From: an uncultured Bacilli bacterium | GTDB lineage: Bacteria; Bacillota_I; Bacilli_A; RF39; UBA660 | Assembly (NCBI GenBank): GCA_934154785.1 | Contig: CAKPGL010000001.1 | Coordinates: forward strand, 186,001-250,000 | DNA length: 64,000 nucleotides | Direction of reading: 5' to 3' | Part shown: positions 1-8,106 of the stretch, one piece after another | Numbering within the stretch: the first letter of the stretch is position 1 | How the letters are laid out: the number at the start of each line of letters is the position of its first letter | Program-made: the position numbers and the translations under genes | Notes under the pieces: model-generated | Seen by the model: the letters and a program-made list of their open reading frames with translations, nothing else | Database searches by the model: none | Told to the model about the DNA's origin: nothing

Positions 1-1221
1 ACAATAGTTCAAAAATTAAATCCATCATTATTATTAATGACTTCAATGGAAACATTTGTTACAGTAATAATGTACTTTACAATAGAAAACCCAGATTTGA
101 AAATGTTAGAAAGTTATCACGATGCTAAACAATATGCCGAAGATTTGAATATTGAAAAACAAATGTTTATTTATAATATATCTCAAGATATGAAAATTCC
201 TCTTATTAAAACAAGTAAGTATTGTGAAAATTTATTATATTCAGATGATTTAAATACTTATAAAAATGGTATTAGAAGTATTAAGAGTGAGTGTAACTCT
301 ATGATTCAAAAAATAAATAGTATTTATGATATTGATATTGATGATATAAAAAATATTGATACTGATAATACTAAATATAACTTAAGTAATCTATTAAAAT
401 TAGTTACTAGTAATGTAAAGAAAGATATAGAAGAATCTAATAAGAAAATTCAATTTATAACTTCTATAGATGATACATTACCTAAAGAATTAATAGGTGA
501 TATAACAAGACTTAAAGAAGTATTAAATAAATTATTTAAACTATCTATTAAAAATACTAAAGAAGGATTTATAGAGTTTAAAGTCCAAGGATTAGTAAAA
601 GGAAATATATGTAGATTAATGATATCTTTAGAAGATTCTGGTAAAGGAATAGAAACAGAAAAACTAGAAGAAATGTTATCTAAAGATGCCAAAGAAAATG
701 AATTAGGTACTGCAAAAAAGATTATTAATATTTTAGGTGGAAACTTAATTGTTAGTAGTAATGTTGGAGTAGGAACAAAAGTAAATATAGTTTTAGACCA
801 AGAAATATCAATATCTAATAAGAAAGGTTTAGATAAATATGAAGATTCATATTTTGATAAAAAGAATATATTAGTATTAGGTGGAAGTACTGATGAAAGA
901 AAAATATTCATGCGAGAGATAGATGAATATAATGGCGTAATGGAAACTGCCGAATCTATTAATGAAATAATAGAAAGTATAAAAAAACATAAAAGATATT
1001 ATGCGATAATAATAGATGGAGATATAAAATATCATACAATAAAAGAAGTAGTAGAGAAGTTAAAAAATATAAAAGGCTTTAATAGTAATATAATTGTATT
1101 TAGTAAAGAAAAAGAAATGAAATCTAGTAAGAATAGAGCAATAATAGGCATACAAGGATATATAGCACGTCCTTTAGTAGAGGGTTCAGTATTAGATACA
1201 TTAAAGAACTTAGATAAATAG
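1..1221 (+). CDS. Degenerate hybrid histidine kinase (5' end outside window)
   Basis: The reading frame is open from base 1, so the N-terminus lies outside the window; the first ATG seen (37) gives 394 residues. The order is a short hydrophobic stretch, a DHp-like helix pair, a HATPase domain and a receiver-like domain. The H-box reads FIYNISQDMKIPL (residues about 44-56 from the ATG at 37), with Gln50 where the phospho-accepting His should be. The N-box region (VLNKLFKLSIKNT) lacks the metal-binding Asn residues, while the G1 box DSGKG and a GGNLIVSSNVGVGTK G2-like segment remain. The receiver-like end keeps an Asp (AIIIDGD) but lacks the paired acidic residues near its start and has RP instead of KP. 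I infer a pseudokinase with a regulatory or scaffold role. The gene ends in a strong terminator. Confidence 0.7.
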   Translation, partial: TIVQKLNPSLLLMTSMETFVTVIMYFTIENPDLKMLESYHDAKQYAEDLNIEKQMFIYNISQDMKIPLIKTSKYCENLLYSDDLNTYKNGIRSIKSECNSMIQKINSIYDIDIDDIKNIDTDNTKYNLSNLLKLVTSNVKKDIEESNKKIQFITSIDDTLPKELIGDITRLKEVLNKLFKLSIKNTKEGFIEFKVQGLVKGNICRLMISLEDSGKGIETEKLEEMLSKDAKENELGTAKKIINILGGNLIVSSNVGVGTKVNIVLDQEISISNKKGLDKYEDSYFDKKNILVLGGSTDERKIFMREIDEYNGVMETAESINEIIESIKKHKRYYAIIIDGDIKYHTIKEVVEKLKNIKGFNSNIIVFSKEKEMKSSKNRAIIGIQGYIARPLVEGSVLDTLKNLDK

Positions 1222-1244
1222 GGTAACGAAAGTTATCTTTTTTT
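1222..1244 (+). terminator. Rho-independent terminator
   Basis: Six-pair stem GGTAAC/GTTATC closed by a GAAA tetraloop, followed by seven T, directly after the stop codon of the degenerate kinase. Confidence 0.8.
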
Positions 1245-1293
1245 CTAGTTATAAAATTGTTTTTCCTTAATATATTTAAATGGGAGGACAATC

Positions 1294-3906
1294 ATGAATG
1301 CTAGAAATGGACTAACAGATGATGAAGTTTTAAAAAGCAGAGAAAAGTATGGAAGTAATCAAATTACTAATAAAAAAAAGAATAGTTTTCTAAAACTATT
1401 TATTGAGACTTTAGGTGATCCTATTATTAGAATACTAGTAATAGCACTAGGTATAAAACTAGTGTTTTTAATGAAAGACTTTGATTGGTATGAAACTGTA
1501 GGCATAGTAGTAGCAATCTTTTTAGCGTCATTTATATCAACCATATCTGAATATGGTAGTGAAAAAGCTTTTGAAAAATTACAAGAAGAAGCTTCTAAAG
1601 TAAAGTGCCGAGTTCGCCGTAATGGTAAACTAGTGGAACTTAATATAGATGATGTAGTAGTAGGTGATATAGTTTTATTAACTACTGGTGATAGGGTTCC
1701 AGCAGACGGTGTATTAATAAATGGTGAGTTGGAAGTTGATGAATCTTCATTGAATGGCGAAACTAAGGCTTCTAATAAAGAAAGTATCAAAATGGGTATG
1801 GCTGTAACGGAGAAGAACACAGTATTTCGGGGTACAGTAATATATTCTAAAGAAGCTGAAGTAAAAATAACCAAAGTAGGTGATCAGACATTTTATGGAA
1901 CTATGGCGGCAGAGCTGCAAGAAAAAAGTCCTGAAAGTCCTTTAAAAATACGCTTACGTCACTTAGCACAAATAATTAGTAGAATAGGCTATGTTGGAGC
2001 ATTTTTAGTTAGTGTATCTTATTTATTTTCAGTAATAGTAGTAAGAAATAACTTTGATTTTACATTAATTATGGAAACTGTTACCAATTTCCCTTTAATG
2101 ATAGGATATATACTTTACGCTTTAACACTTAGCGTAACCATTATAGTAGTTGCGGTACCAGAAGGATTACCAATGATGATTACTTTAGTACTATCATCAA
2201 ATGTTAAAAGAATGTTAAAAGATAATGTAATGGTAAGAAAAATGGTGGGAATAGAAACAGCAGGAAGTATTAACATTTTGTTTACTGATAAAACAGGTAC
2301 ACTTACTAAAGGTAAAATGGAAATGATAGCGTTTTTAGGTAATGACTTTCATAAATATAAAAATGAATCAGAATTAAAAAGTTTTCCACAGTATTATGAT
2401 ATAGTCAAAAAATCTCTAGTATATAATAACGCTAGTAGTTATAATGAAAAAAAAGAAATAATTGGTGGCAATATTACTGATAAAGCATTATTAGGATTTA
2501 TTAAATCTGATATATATTCTATAAAAAAAATAAATAGCGTTCCTTTTGATAGTAAAAATAAATATTCAAAGGTAACTATTAAAGATAAAGAAGAAATTAC
2601 TTTAATTAAAGGTGCTCCAGAAAAAGTTGTTGGTTTATGTAATAGTTACTATGATAATCATGGTAATAAGAAAGTTCTTATAAATAGTAAGGTAATAAGT
2701 GCTAAACTAAGTAACTATACAAAGGAAGGATATCGCCTAATAGCACTCGCTACTAACAAAAATAGAACTATTACTAATTTAACTTTAGTTGGTTTTGCTT
2801 TTATTAAAGATGATGTTAGAAAAGAGGCTATAGAAGGTGTAAATTTAGTAAAAAAAGCCGGTATAAATACAATAATGATTACGGGTGATAATAAGGATAC
2901 AGCCGTTGCTATAGCAAAAGAAGTAGGTATAATAACTAGTAGCAATGATATTGTATTAACTTCTGATGAATTAAAACTAAAAACCGATGATGAAGTAAAA
3001 ATAATCTTACCAAGACTAAAAGTATTAGCACGTTCCCTTCCACAAGATAAAAGTAGATTGGTAAGATTATCCGAAGAAATGGGCTTGGTTGTAGGAATGA
3101 CTGGTGATGGTGTAAATGACGCTCCAGCTTTAAAAAAAGCAGATGTGGGTTTTGCTATGGGAAGTGGTACAGAAGTAGCAAAAGAAGCAAGTGATATAGT
3201 TATTTTAGATGACAACTTTTTATCTATATCAAAGGCTATACTCTATGGAAGAACTATATTTAAAAGTATTAGAAAATTTATTGTATTTCAATTAACAGTA
3301 AATATTTGTGCAGTTAGTTTGTCTATTATAGGTCCATTTATTGGTGTAGAGACCCCAGTAACAGTAATTCAAATGCTGTGGATAAATATGGTAATGGATA
3401 CTTTTGCAGGTCTAGCCTTTGCATACGAGCCTCCATTAATTGAATATATGGAAGAACCACCTAAGAAAAAAGATGAAAAAATCATAAATAGATATATGCG
3501 TGATGAAATAATTTTTACTGGTGCTTATTCTTCATTACTATGTATATTGTTTTTAAAGCTACCAATAATTGCTCATATATTTAGAGATGGAAATAATAAT
3601 GAATATTTAATGAGTGCCTTTTTTGGATTGTTCATTTTTATGGGTATATTTAACTGTTTTAATGCTAGAACAAATAGAATTAATTTAATTGCTAATATAT
3701 TAAAAAATAAGATGTTTATTTTTATAATATCTTTAATAGTTATAGTACAAATAATCTTAATATATTATGGTGGAGAACTATTTAGAACTGTTGGATTAAG
3801 CTTAAAAGAGTTTGAAATAATGCTACTATTATCAATGACTGTAGTACCTGTAGACTGGATAAGAAAGATAATCCTTAGAAGTAAAGGGCTAAAAGGGGGT
3901 TTTTAA
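1294..3906 (+). CDS. P-type Ca2+-transporting ATPase (PMCA-like, type IIB)
   Basis: Full-length 870-residue cation pump, predicted to export Ca2+ across the plasma membrane at the cost of ATP. The phosphorylation motif DKTGTLTKG has its Asp at residue 332. TM4 carries VPEGLP, the hinge has TGDGVNDAPALK, and TM6 has NMVMDTFAGLAFAYEPP, the pattern of PMCA-type rather than SERCA-type pumps. The N-terminal cation-ATPase domain, actuator (TTGDRVPADG, LNGET), P/N domains and about ten membrane segments are in normal order. The start is supported by GGGAGGA eight bases upstream. It is monocistronic: a terminator precedes it and the agr promoter follows. No calmodulin-like tail is seen. Substrate is inferred from the family motifs. 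Confidence 0.93.
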   Translation: MNARNGLTDDEVLKSREKYGSNQITNKKKNSFLKLFIETLGDPIIRILVIALGIKLVFLMKDFDWYETVGIVVAIFLASFISTISEYGSEKAFEKLQEEASKVKCRVRRNGKLVELNIDDVVVGDIVLLTTGDRVPADGVLINGELEVDESSLNGETKASNKESIKMGMAVTEKNTVFRGTVIYSKEAEVKITKVGDQTFYGTMAAELQEKSPESPLKIRLRHLAQIISRIGYVGAFLVSVSYLFSVIVVRNNFDFTLIMETVTNFPLMIGYILYALTLSVTIIVVAVPEGLPMMITLVLSSNVKRMLKDNVMVRKMVGIETAGSINILFTDKTGTLTKGKMEMIAFLGNDFHKYKNESELKSFPQYYDIVKKSLVYNNASSYNEKKEIIGGNITDKALLGFIKSDIYSIKKINSVPFDSKNKYSKVTIKDKEEITLIKGAPEKVVGLCNSYYDNHGNKKVLINSKVISAKLSNYTKEGYRLIALATNKNRTITNLTLVGFAFIKDDVRKEAIEGVNLVKKAGINTIMITGDNKDTAVAIAKEVGIITSSNDIVLTSDELKLKTDDEVKIILPRLKVLARSLPQDKSRLVRLSEEMGLVVGMTGDGVNDAPALKKADVGFAMGSGTEVAKEASDIVILDDNFLSISKAILYGRTIFKSIRKFIVFQLTVNICAVSLSIIGPFIGVETPVTVIQMLWINMVMDTFAGLAFAYEPPLIEYMEEPPKKKDEKIINRYMRDEIIFTGAYSSLLCILFLKLPIIAHIFRDGNNNEYLMSAFFGLFIFMGIFNCFNARTNRINLIANILKNKMFIFIISLIVIVQIILIYYGGELFRTVGLSLKEFEIMLLLSMTVVPVDWIRKIILRSKGLKGGF

Positions 3907-3928
3907 CAAAAAAAATCCTGCTTTTTTA

Positions 3929-3957
3929 TTGCAAAAATTGGTAAAATATGGTAATAT
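3929..3957 (+). promoter_or_regulatory. Sigma-A promoter of agrA-agrC
   Basis: TTGCAA at 3929-3934, 17 bases, TATAAT-like TAATAT at 3952-3957. It lies 42 bases upstream of the response regulator ATG, which has the SD AGAGGTGG. Confidence 0.6.
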
Positions 3958-3998
3958 TTACTTGATTGCATTCAGCAAACGTTCTTTAGAGGTGGATT

Positions 3999-4715
3999 AT
4001 GGTTGATTTTATAATATGTGACGATAGTAGAAAAATTATTAATGATGTAGTAAATGTAATAGACAAATATATGATAAGTAATAATATTCAATATAGAACT
4101 CATAAGTTTTTTGATTATGATGATAAATTTATACAGTTAATAGATGAACCATTAAATCACAAAATATATATTTTAGATATTGAAACTCCAACGAGTTCTG
4201 GAATAGATGTTGCAAGAGTTATAAGAAATAAAGATAAAAATAGTGTTTTAATTTTTTTAACTGGTCATGATGAATTAGGTTTAGTTGTATTAAAAAGTTG
4301 TTTAAATTTTTTAACATTTATTTCTAAATTTGATGATTATGAACTTAGACTTGCTGAAGCCTTAGATGAAGCACTAGCATTAATTTATTCTAAAAAATCA
4401 CTTTCTTTTATAGAACACGGTACAAGATATAATATTCCTATTAGTAACATCCTTTATATCACTAGAGATACTATTGAAAGAAAGACAGTTATAGTAACGG
4501 ATTCTAATGAACATAAAGTATATATGCCAATAGAAAAAGTTAATGAACTTTCTGATAACCACTTTATAAAAGCTCATAAATCTTGCTTTGTAAATATGGA
4601 TAGAGTAGATAAGATAGACGGTAATAGAAATCTAATTACTTTTGATAATGGTACAATCACTGATTTATTATCAAATAAGTATAAGAAAGAAGTGATAAAG
4701 AATGAACACAAGTAA
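3999..4715 (+). CDS. agrA: AgrA-like LytTR response regulator
   Basis: 238-residue transcription factor: receiver domain (1-125) with acidic pair CDD at 7-9 and phospho-acceptor Asp60 (YILDIETP), followed by a LytTR DNA-binding domain (about 138-236; RYNIPISNILYI, HFIKAHKSCFVNM). The switch Lys is at FISKFDD. This is the AgrA/ComE architecture, where the phosphorylated regulator binds direct repeats upstream of the pheromone genes. It overlaps the sensor kinase agrC by 14 bases and faces the convergent agrB-agrD operon, which it presumably activates. I could not find confident LytTR repeats upstream of agrB. Confidence 0.85.
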   Translation: MVDFIICDDSRKIINDVVNVIDKYMISNNIQYRTHKFFDYDDKFIQLIDEPLNHKIYILDIETPTSSGIDVARVIRNKDKNSVLIFLTGHDELGLVVLKSCLNFLTFISKFDDYELRLAEALDEALALIYSKKSLSFIEHGTRYNIPISNILYITRDTIERKTVIVTDSNEHKVYMPIEKVNELSDNHFIKAHKSCFVNMDRVDKIDGNRNLITFDNGTITDLLSNKYKKEVIKNEHK

Positions 4716-6015
4716 CATTTTAGAGTTAGTGTTAAGTGGCTTTGTCATGAGTTTTACTTGTCACTATATATGGCTCACTTTGACTAATATAAAACTGAAA
4801 GGTAATATATTAAAAATACTATTATCGTTTTTTCTGCTTGTTGCTATTCTTATGTTTAATTATAATTTTATTAATAGTTATTTGAAAATTATTGTGTCTG
4901 CTTTCTGCAGTTTTGCGTTAGTCTATATTTTTATATGTAGAGATGTAAAAAAATCTATAGTATTGACTTTGTTTAGTGAATCTTTATATATTTTATCAGA
5001 AATTATTTTTTCAATAATTATGTTACTTATATTTAGAGATAATTTGCCATTGGTTATGAATAAATACTTTGGTAGTTTGTTGACAAATTTTTGTATTAGT
5101 TCTATAGCATTTTTTGAATTTATGCTACCTATGTCCAAAAAAATATATAATTTTTTATTTAATATTATTTTAAAAATCAAAACTATAAGCATTACATTAT
5201 TAACATTTGTTTTAATTGTTAGTGTAAATATATTTTTGGCTACACCGTATTATAAAACAAATACTGTACTAATTGTTATTATAAATTCAGTATTATTACT
5301 TGTTTATACAGTAATAATATTAAAGTTTATTCAAGCAAAAAATAGATATATTGATATTAGTGATAAATACAGTTTAAGCGAAGCTAGTTTAAAGGAAGTA
5401 CAAAATAATGTTAATAGATTAATGGCTCTAAATCATGAAAATAAAAATCAATTAATAACTATTAGAACTATGGTTGCCAATAAAGATAAAGACGTATTAA
5501 AAAATATTGACGCTATTATTGACCAAAAAATTAAGGATGATAAAGAGTTAAAAATTAGAACTTCTGTTATCTCTAATACCATGTTAAGTTCTTTAATTTA
5601 TAGTAAATTGTTAACTATGAAAGAAAATAATATCACTCATAATTTACATATTTCTAAAGCTATTAATAAATCACATCTTATTAATTTGGGTGATAAGACT
5701 AATGTTGATGTTTGTAAGATAATAGGTGTTTATTTGGATAACGCTATAGAAGCAGTGATGGAAGCTGATGTTAAAGAAATAAATATTGATTTATATTTGG
5801 AAGACAATTATTTTTGTATTTCTATAGCTAATACATTTAAAGGTAAAGTAGATTTAGATACAATTACTGATTATGGATATACAACTAAGAGTAACGGTCA
5901 TGGTTATGGATTGTCTTTAGTAAAAGAAGTTATTAAAGATAATAATGCTTTAAGTTCTAAAACTGATATAATAGATAATAAAGTATTTGTTCAAAATTTA
6001 AAAATAAAGATGTAG
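4702..6015 (+). CDS. agrC: AgrC-like membrane sensor histidine kinase (GHKL family)
   Basis: 437 residues: six or seven N-terminal membrane helices (about 1-212), a DHp helix with His245 in LNHENKNQLI, and a C-terminal HATPase (GHKL type) with N-box NAIEAV, and G box TKSNGHGYGLSLVKE. This is the layout of AgrC, FsrC and ComD receptors for thiolactone or lactone peptides. The start codon lies inside the end of agrA, so the two are translationally coupled. Its stop codon lies in the 5' arm of a long bidirectional hairpin. The ligand is predicted to be the AgrD peptide encoded just downstream on the opposite strand. Confidence 0.85.
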   Translation: MNTSNILELVLSGFVMSFTCHYIWLTLTNIKLKGNILKILLSFFLLVAILMFNYNFINSYLKIIVSAFCSFALVYIFICRDVKKSIVLTLFSESLYILSEIIFSIIMLLIFRDNLPLVMNKYFGSLLTNFCISSIAFFEFMLPMSKKIYNFLFNIILKIKTISITLLTFVLIVSVNIFLATPYYKTNTVLIVIINSVLLLVYTVIILKFIQAKNRYIDISDKYSLSEASLKEVQNNVNRLMALNHENKNQLITIRTMVANKDKDVLKNIDAIIDQKIKDDKELKIRTSVISNTMLSSLIYSKLLTMKENNITHNLHISKAINKSHLINLGDKTNVDVCKIIGVYLDNAIEAVMEADVKEINIDLYLEDNYFCISIANTFKGKVDLDTITDYGYTTKSNGHGYGLSLVKEVIKDNNALSSKTDIIDNKVFVQNLKIKM

Positions 6016-6065
6016 GAAATCAATGAAGTGAACCACAAATAGTTCACTTCATCAATACCTACATC
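6009..6065. terminator. Bidirectional terminator between agrC and agrD
   Basis: Long interrupted inverted repeat: GATGTAGG (6009-6016) pairs with CCTACATC (6058-6065) and ATGAAGTGAAC pairs with GTTCACTTCAT around an 8-base loop. T-rich tracts follow on both strands, ending the two convergent agr transcripts. Confidence 0.75.
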
Positions 6066-6080
6066 TTTTAAAGTATATAA

Positions 6081-6203
6081 TTATTTAATTAAACTTTTTG
6101 GACATTCTTCTTCGTCCCAAATTAATAAAAGACATCCTTCACTTCCCATAGATGCTGCATTTAAACCTAGAGCCCCTAAAACTGTTGCTAAAAAACCTTT
6201 CAT
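6081..6203 (-). CDS. agrD: AgrD-like cyclic autoinducer peptide precursor
   Basis: A 40-residue ORF. The start MKGFLATVLGALGLNAASMG is an amphipathic leader. The core GSEGCLLLIW carries one Cys followed by hydrophobic residues, as needed for a thiolactone ring, and the tail DEEECPKSLIK matches the acidic, Pro-containing AgrD recognition tail (compare DEVEVPKEL in Staphylococcus aureus). The SD AGAAGGGAG is six bases from ATG. It lies 42 bases downstream of agrB in the same operon. By analogy AgrB cuts after the core and closes the ring; cutting before the Asp would give a six-residue ring (C to W), while a five-residue ring would need trimming. Ring size cannot be read from sequence. A second Cys in the tail is unusual. 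Confidence 0.85.
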   Translation of the reverse strand: MKGFLATVLGALGLNAASMGSEGCLLLIWDEEECPKSLIK

Positions 6204-6245
6204 AATTTTCTCCCTTCTTATTATATTATTAAATCATAGTATGAT

Positions 6246-6845
6246 TTAATTCAGATTATAATTTTTGTAATTATCATACGGCATATTAAATAACTTATAT
6301 ACCAATGGATTAATTACAAACGATTGAATTATAAGTGATAGGATTAAGCAATTAATTATAAAATTATTATTAATAAGTAATGCAGTTATATAATATATAA
6401 TTGCTATTGAAGTAGATAAGTATTTATATACTTTTCTACGTTTTAAACTTACTATTGGTCTTTTTTTTGTATCAGCAGGGCTGTATAAATATATTAATGG
6501 AATTGTAATCATAGATACTATATATATTATAATTTTATTAGGTACAAAGTTTAGACATAATAATGTACCACCAATAAATATAATAGTAGAACTTAGTAAA
6601 CATATCCAACTTTTTGAAGCGTGTAAACCAAAAGACATACTTCGCAAAATGTTATATATTAAAAGTAATATCAATAGTTCCTTAAATATATTTAGTAACA
6701 TCGCAATAATAGATATAATTATTAATTTAGAAAATGTCAAATAAATTGATGCTAAACCATATTTTATTTCTTCTATGGTAGTCTTATCGTAATCATTATA
6801 TTTAGTTATAAAACTCATAGCTTTATTTATTATTAATTCTTTCAT
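6246..6845 (-). CDS. agrB: AgrB-like peptide-processing membrane endopeptidase
   Basis: 199 residues with about five membrane helices. The AgrB catalytic pair is present in RSMSFGLHASKSWIC: His75 and Cys82, same spacing as His77/Cys84 of S. aureus AgrB. The following YSPADTKKRPI segment is also typical. Start chosen at 6845 because GAGGT lies eight bases upstream; a longer frame to 6893 has no ribosome site. It removes the AgrD tail and forms the thiolactone. The two-gene B-D operon converges on the A-C operon, unlike the usual single agrBDCA transcript. Confidence 0.9.
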   Translation of the reverse strand: MKELIINKAMSFITKYNDYDKTTIEEIKYGLASIYLTFSKLIIISIIAMLLNIFKELLILLLIYNILRSMSFGLHASKSWICLLSSTIIFIGGTLLCLNFVPNKIIIYIVSMITIPLIYLYSPADTKKRPIVSLKRRKVYKYLSTSIAIIYYITALLINNNFIINCLILSLIIQSFVINPLVYKLFNMPYDNYKNYNLN

Positions 6846-6877
6846 ATATACCTCGTACGTTACGATACCAGTATATA

Positions 6878-6900
6878 ACAAATTTTTTGTCAAAATTTGT
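6878..6900 (-). promoter_or_regulatory. Inverted repeat in agrB upstream region
   Basis: Perfect 9-bp dyad ACAAATTTT/AAAATTTGT with a 5-base spacer, 33 bases upstream of the agrB start and containing a TTGACA on the minus strand. A matching -10 is poor (TGGTAT at 18 bases), which would fit a promoter needing an activator. Function is inferred from position only. Confidence 0.35.
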
Positions 6901-7172
6901 TTAGTGATTCAAAATAATAGTTATTATTACCAAAGAAATAGTTCATTGTAAAATATAAAAAGAATGCCATTTCAGACAAATTTATGTCACTTTTAGACAG
7001 AAAGCAGTTAAAAATATTCTGTGTCTAGTAAAATTGGATATGCCTGTTAAGAATTCCGAAATTAGCTAGCGAATTGTGTCGGAATTTGAATGTTCATTTA
7101 AATTGAATACAGGTGGTTTTGGATGTATAGTTATATTGTAAGCAATTTTACTAGAAGGGAGATTTAAGCAAT
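6901..7172 (+). promoter_or_regulatory. Long leader / promoter region of cold-shock gene
   Basis: About 270 bases without a gene between agrB and the cold-shock gene. It contains AATTCCGA (7052-7059) paired with TCGGAATT (7079-7086), and a downstream GAAGGGAGA ribosome site. Long structured 5' leaders are normal for cspA-type genes, where they control translation by temperature. I could not assign a confident promoter inside it. Confidence 0.45.
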
Positions 7173-7385
7173 ATGCGAGGAAAAGTAAAATGGTTTAATA
7201 ATGATAAGGGGTACGGATTTATTGAGTATAAAGAAGGAGAAGATATCTTTGTTCATTATTCAACTATTCTATCTGATGGATTTAAAACATTAGTAGAAGG
7301 ACAATATGTTGAATTTGAACTTGTAAGAACTGATAAAGGCCTTCAAGCAAAAAATGTAGTTGAAATTAAAACTGCATTAGTATAG
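7173..7385 (+). CDS. csp: Cold-shock protein (CspA family)
   Basis: 70-residue single cold-shock domain, normal length for the family. It starts MRGKVKWFNNDKGYGFIEY with the RNP1 motif KGYGFI and RNP2 DIFVHYS, the aromatic patch that binds single-stranded RNA and DNA. It acts as an RNA chaperone in the cytoplasm. SD GAAGGGAG lies about 13-20 bases upstream of the ATG. It is monocistronic with a long leader and its own terminator. Confidence 0.95.
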   Translation: MRGKVKWFNNDKGYGFIEYKEGEDIFVHYSTILSDGFKTLVEGQYVEFELVRTDKGLQAKNVVEIKTALV

Positions 7386-7396
7386 TTAGTATTTTA

Positions 7397-7424
7397 AGAT
7401 ATAGACATTTGCCTATATCTTTTT
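7397..7424 (+). terminator. Terminator of cold-shock gene
   Basis: AGATATAG/CTATATCT eight-pair stem with an 8-base loop and a short T tract. Confidence 0.75.
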
Positions 7425-7447
7425 GTTAAAAATTAAAAAATCTATGG

Positions 7448-7465
7448 TATAATATATATAGGAGG
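7448..7465 (+). promoter_or_regulatory. Extended -10 promoter and SD of hpf
   Basis: TGGTATAAT (TATAAT 7448-7453 with the TGn extension) followed by GGAGG at 7461-7465. There is no good -35, as expected for an extended -10 promoter. The SD is very close to the predicted transcript start. Confidence 0.55.
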
Positions 7466-7474
7466 ATTGATATA

Positions 7475-8008
7475 GTGAAATTTAATATTCGAGGCAATAA
7501 AATGGATATAACCCCCGCTATAAAGAGTTATATCGAAGAAAAGATTGGGAGATTAGATAAATATTTAGAAAATCCAAATGATATAACTGCAAATGTAGTT
7601 ACTAAGGTTAGAGGTAAGGATCAGATAGTAGAAGTTACTATTCCTATAAAGAAGATTATTTTACGTGGTGAGGAATCACATAGTGATTTATATGCCGCAA
7701 TAGATTTAGTTTCTGACAAGTTAGAAAGACAGATTCGTAAGAATAAGACAAAAATGAAAAGAAGTACTCAAAAAGATTCTGTTATGTCATTTAACTTAGC
7801 ATTTGAAGAAATTCCAGATGAGGAAGAAAATAAGTCTATAGTAAAAAGAAAAGAAATAGAAATGAAACCAATGAGTGAAGAAGAAGCGATTCTTCAAATG
7901 GAATTGGTAGATCATGATTTTTATGTATTTAAAGACATAAAAACAGAACAAGTTTCTATTATATATAAAAGAAAAGATAATAATTATGGTATTATCGAAA
8001 CTAAATAA
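7475..8008 (+). CDS. hpf: Long-form ribosome hibernation promoting factor
   Basis: 177 residues, GTG start nine bases after GGAGG. The N-terminal half (1-100, MKFNIRGNKMDITPAIKSYI, RGEESHSDLYAAIDLVSDKLERQIRKNKTK) is the RaiA/YfiA fold that occupies the mRNA and tRNA channel of the 30S subunit. The C-terminal segment (about 120-177, EEAILQMELVDHDFYVFKD, IIYKRKDNNYGII) is the dimerisation domain of long HPF, which pairs two ribosomes into 100S particles. Single-gene unit with its own terminator. Confidence 0.93.
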   Translation: MKFNIRGNKMDITPAIKSYIEEKIGRLDKYLENPNDITANVVTKVRGKDQIVEVTIPIKKIILRGEESHSDLYAAIDLVSDKLERQIRKNKTKMKRSTQKDSVMSFNLAFEEIPDEEENKSIVKRKEIEMKPMSEEEAILQMELVDHDFYVFKDIKTEQVSIIYKRKDNNYGIIETK

Positions 8009-8013
8009 TAATT

Positions 8014-8041
8014 TCAAGAGCAGTGCTCTTGATTTTTTTTT
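8014..8041 (+). terminator. Terminator of hpf
   Basis: TCAAGAGC/GCTCTTGA eight-pair stem with a 3-base loop, followed by nine T. Confidence 0.9.
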
Positions 8042-8060
8042 GAAACAAATGTTTTAAATA

Positions 8061-8106
8061 TTGTAAAAATGATAAAACTAATGTATACTTACAATAGGTG
8101 ATTAAG
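8061..8106 (+). promoter_or_regulatory. Promoter with SD at predicted transcript start (murT)
   Basis: TTGTAA (8061-8066), 17 bases, TATACT (8084-8089), 6 bases, AGGTG (8096-8100), ATG at 8107. The transcript is predicted to begin at the SD itself. Example of the window-wide pattern described in the findings. Confidence 0.65.
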
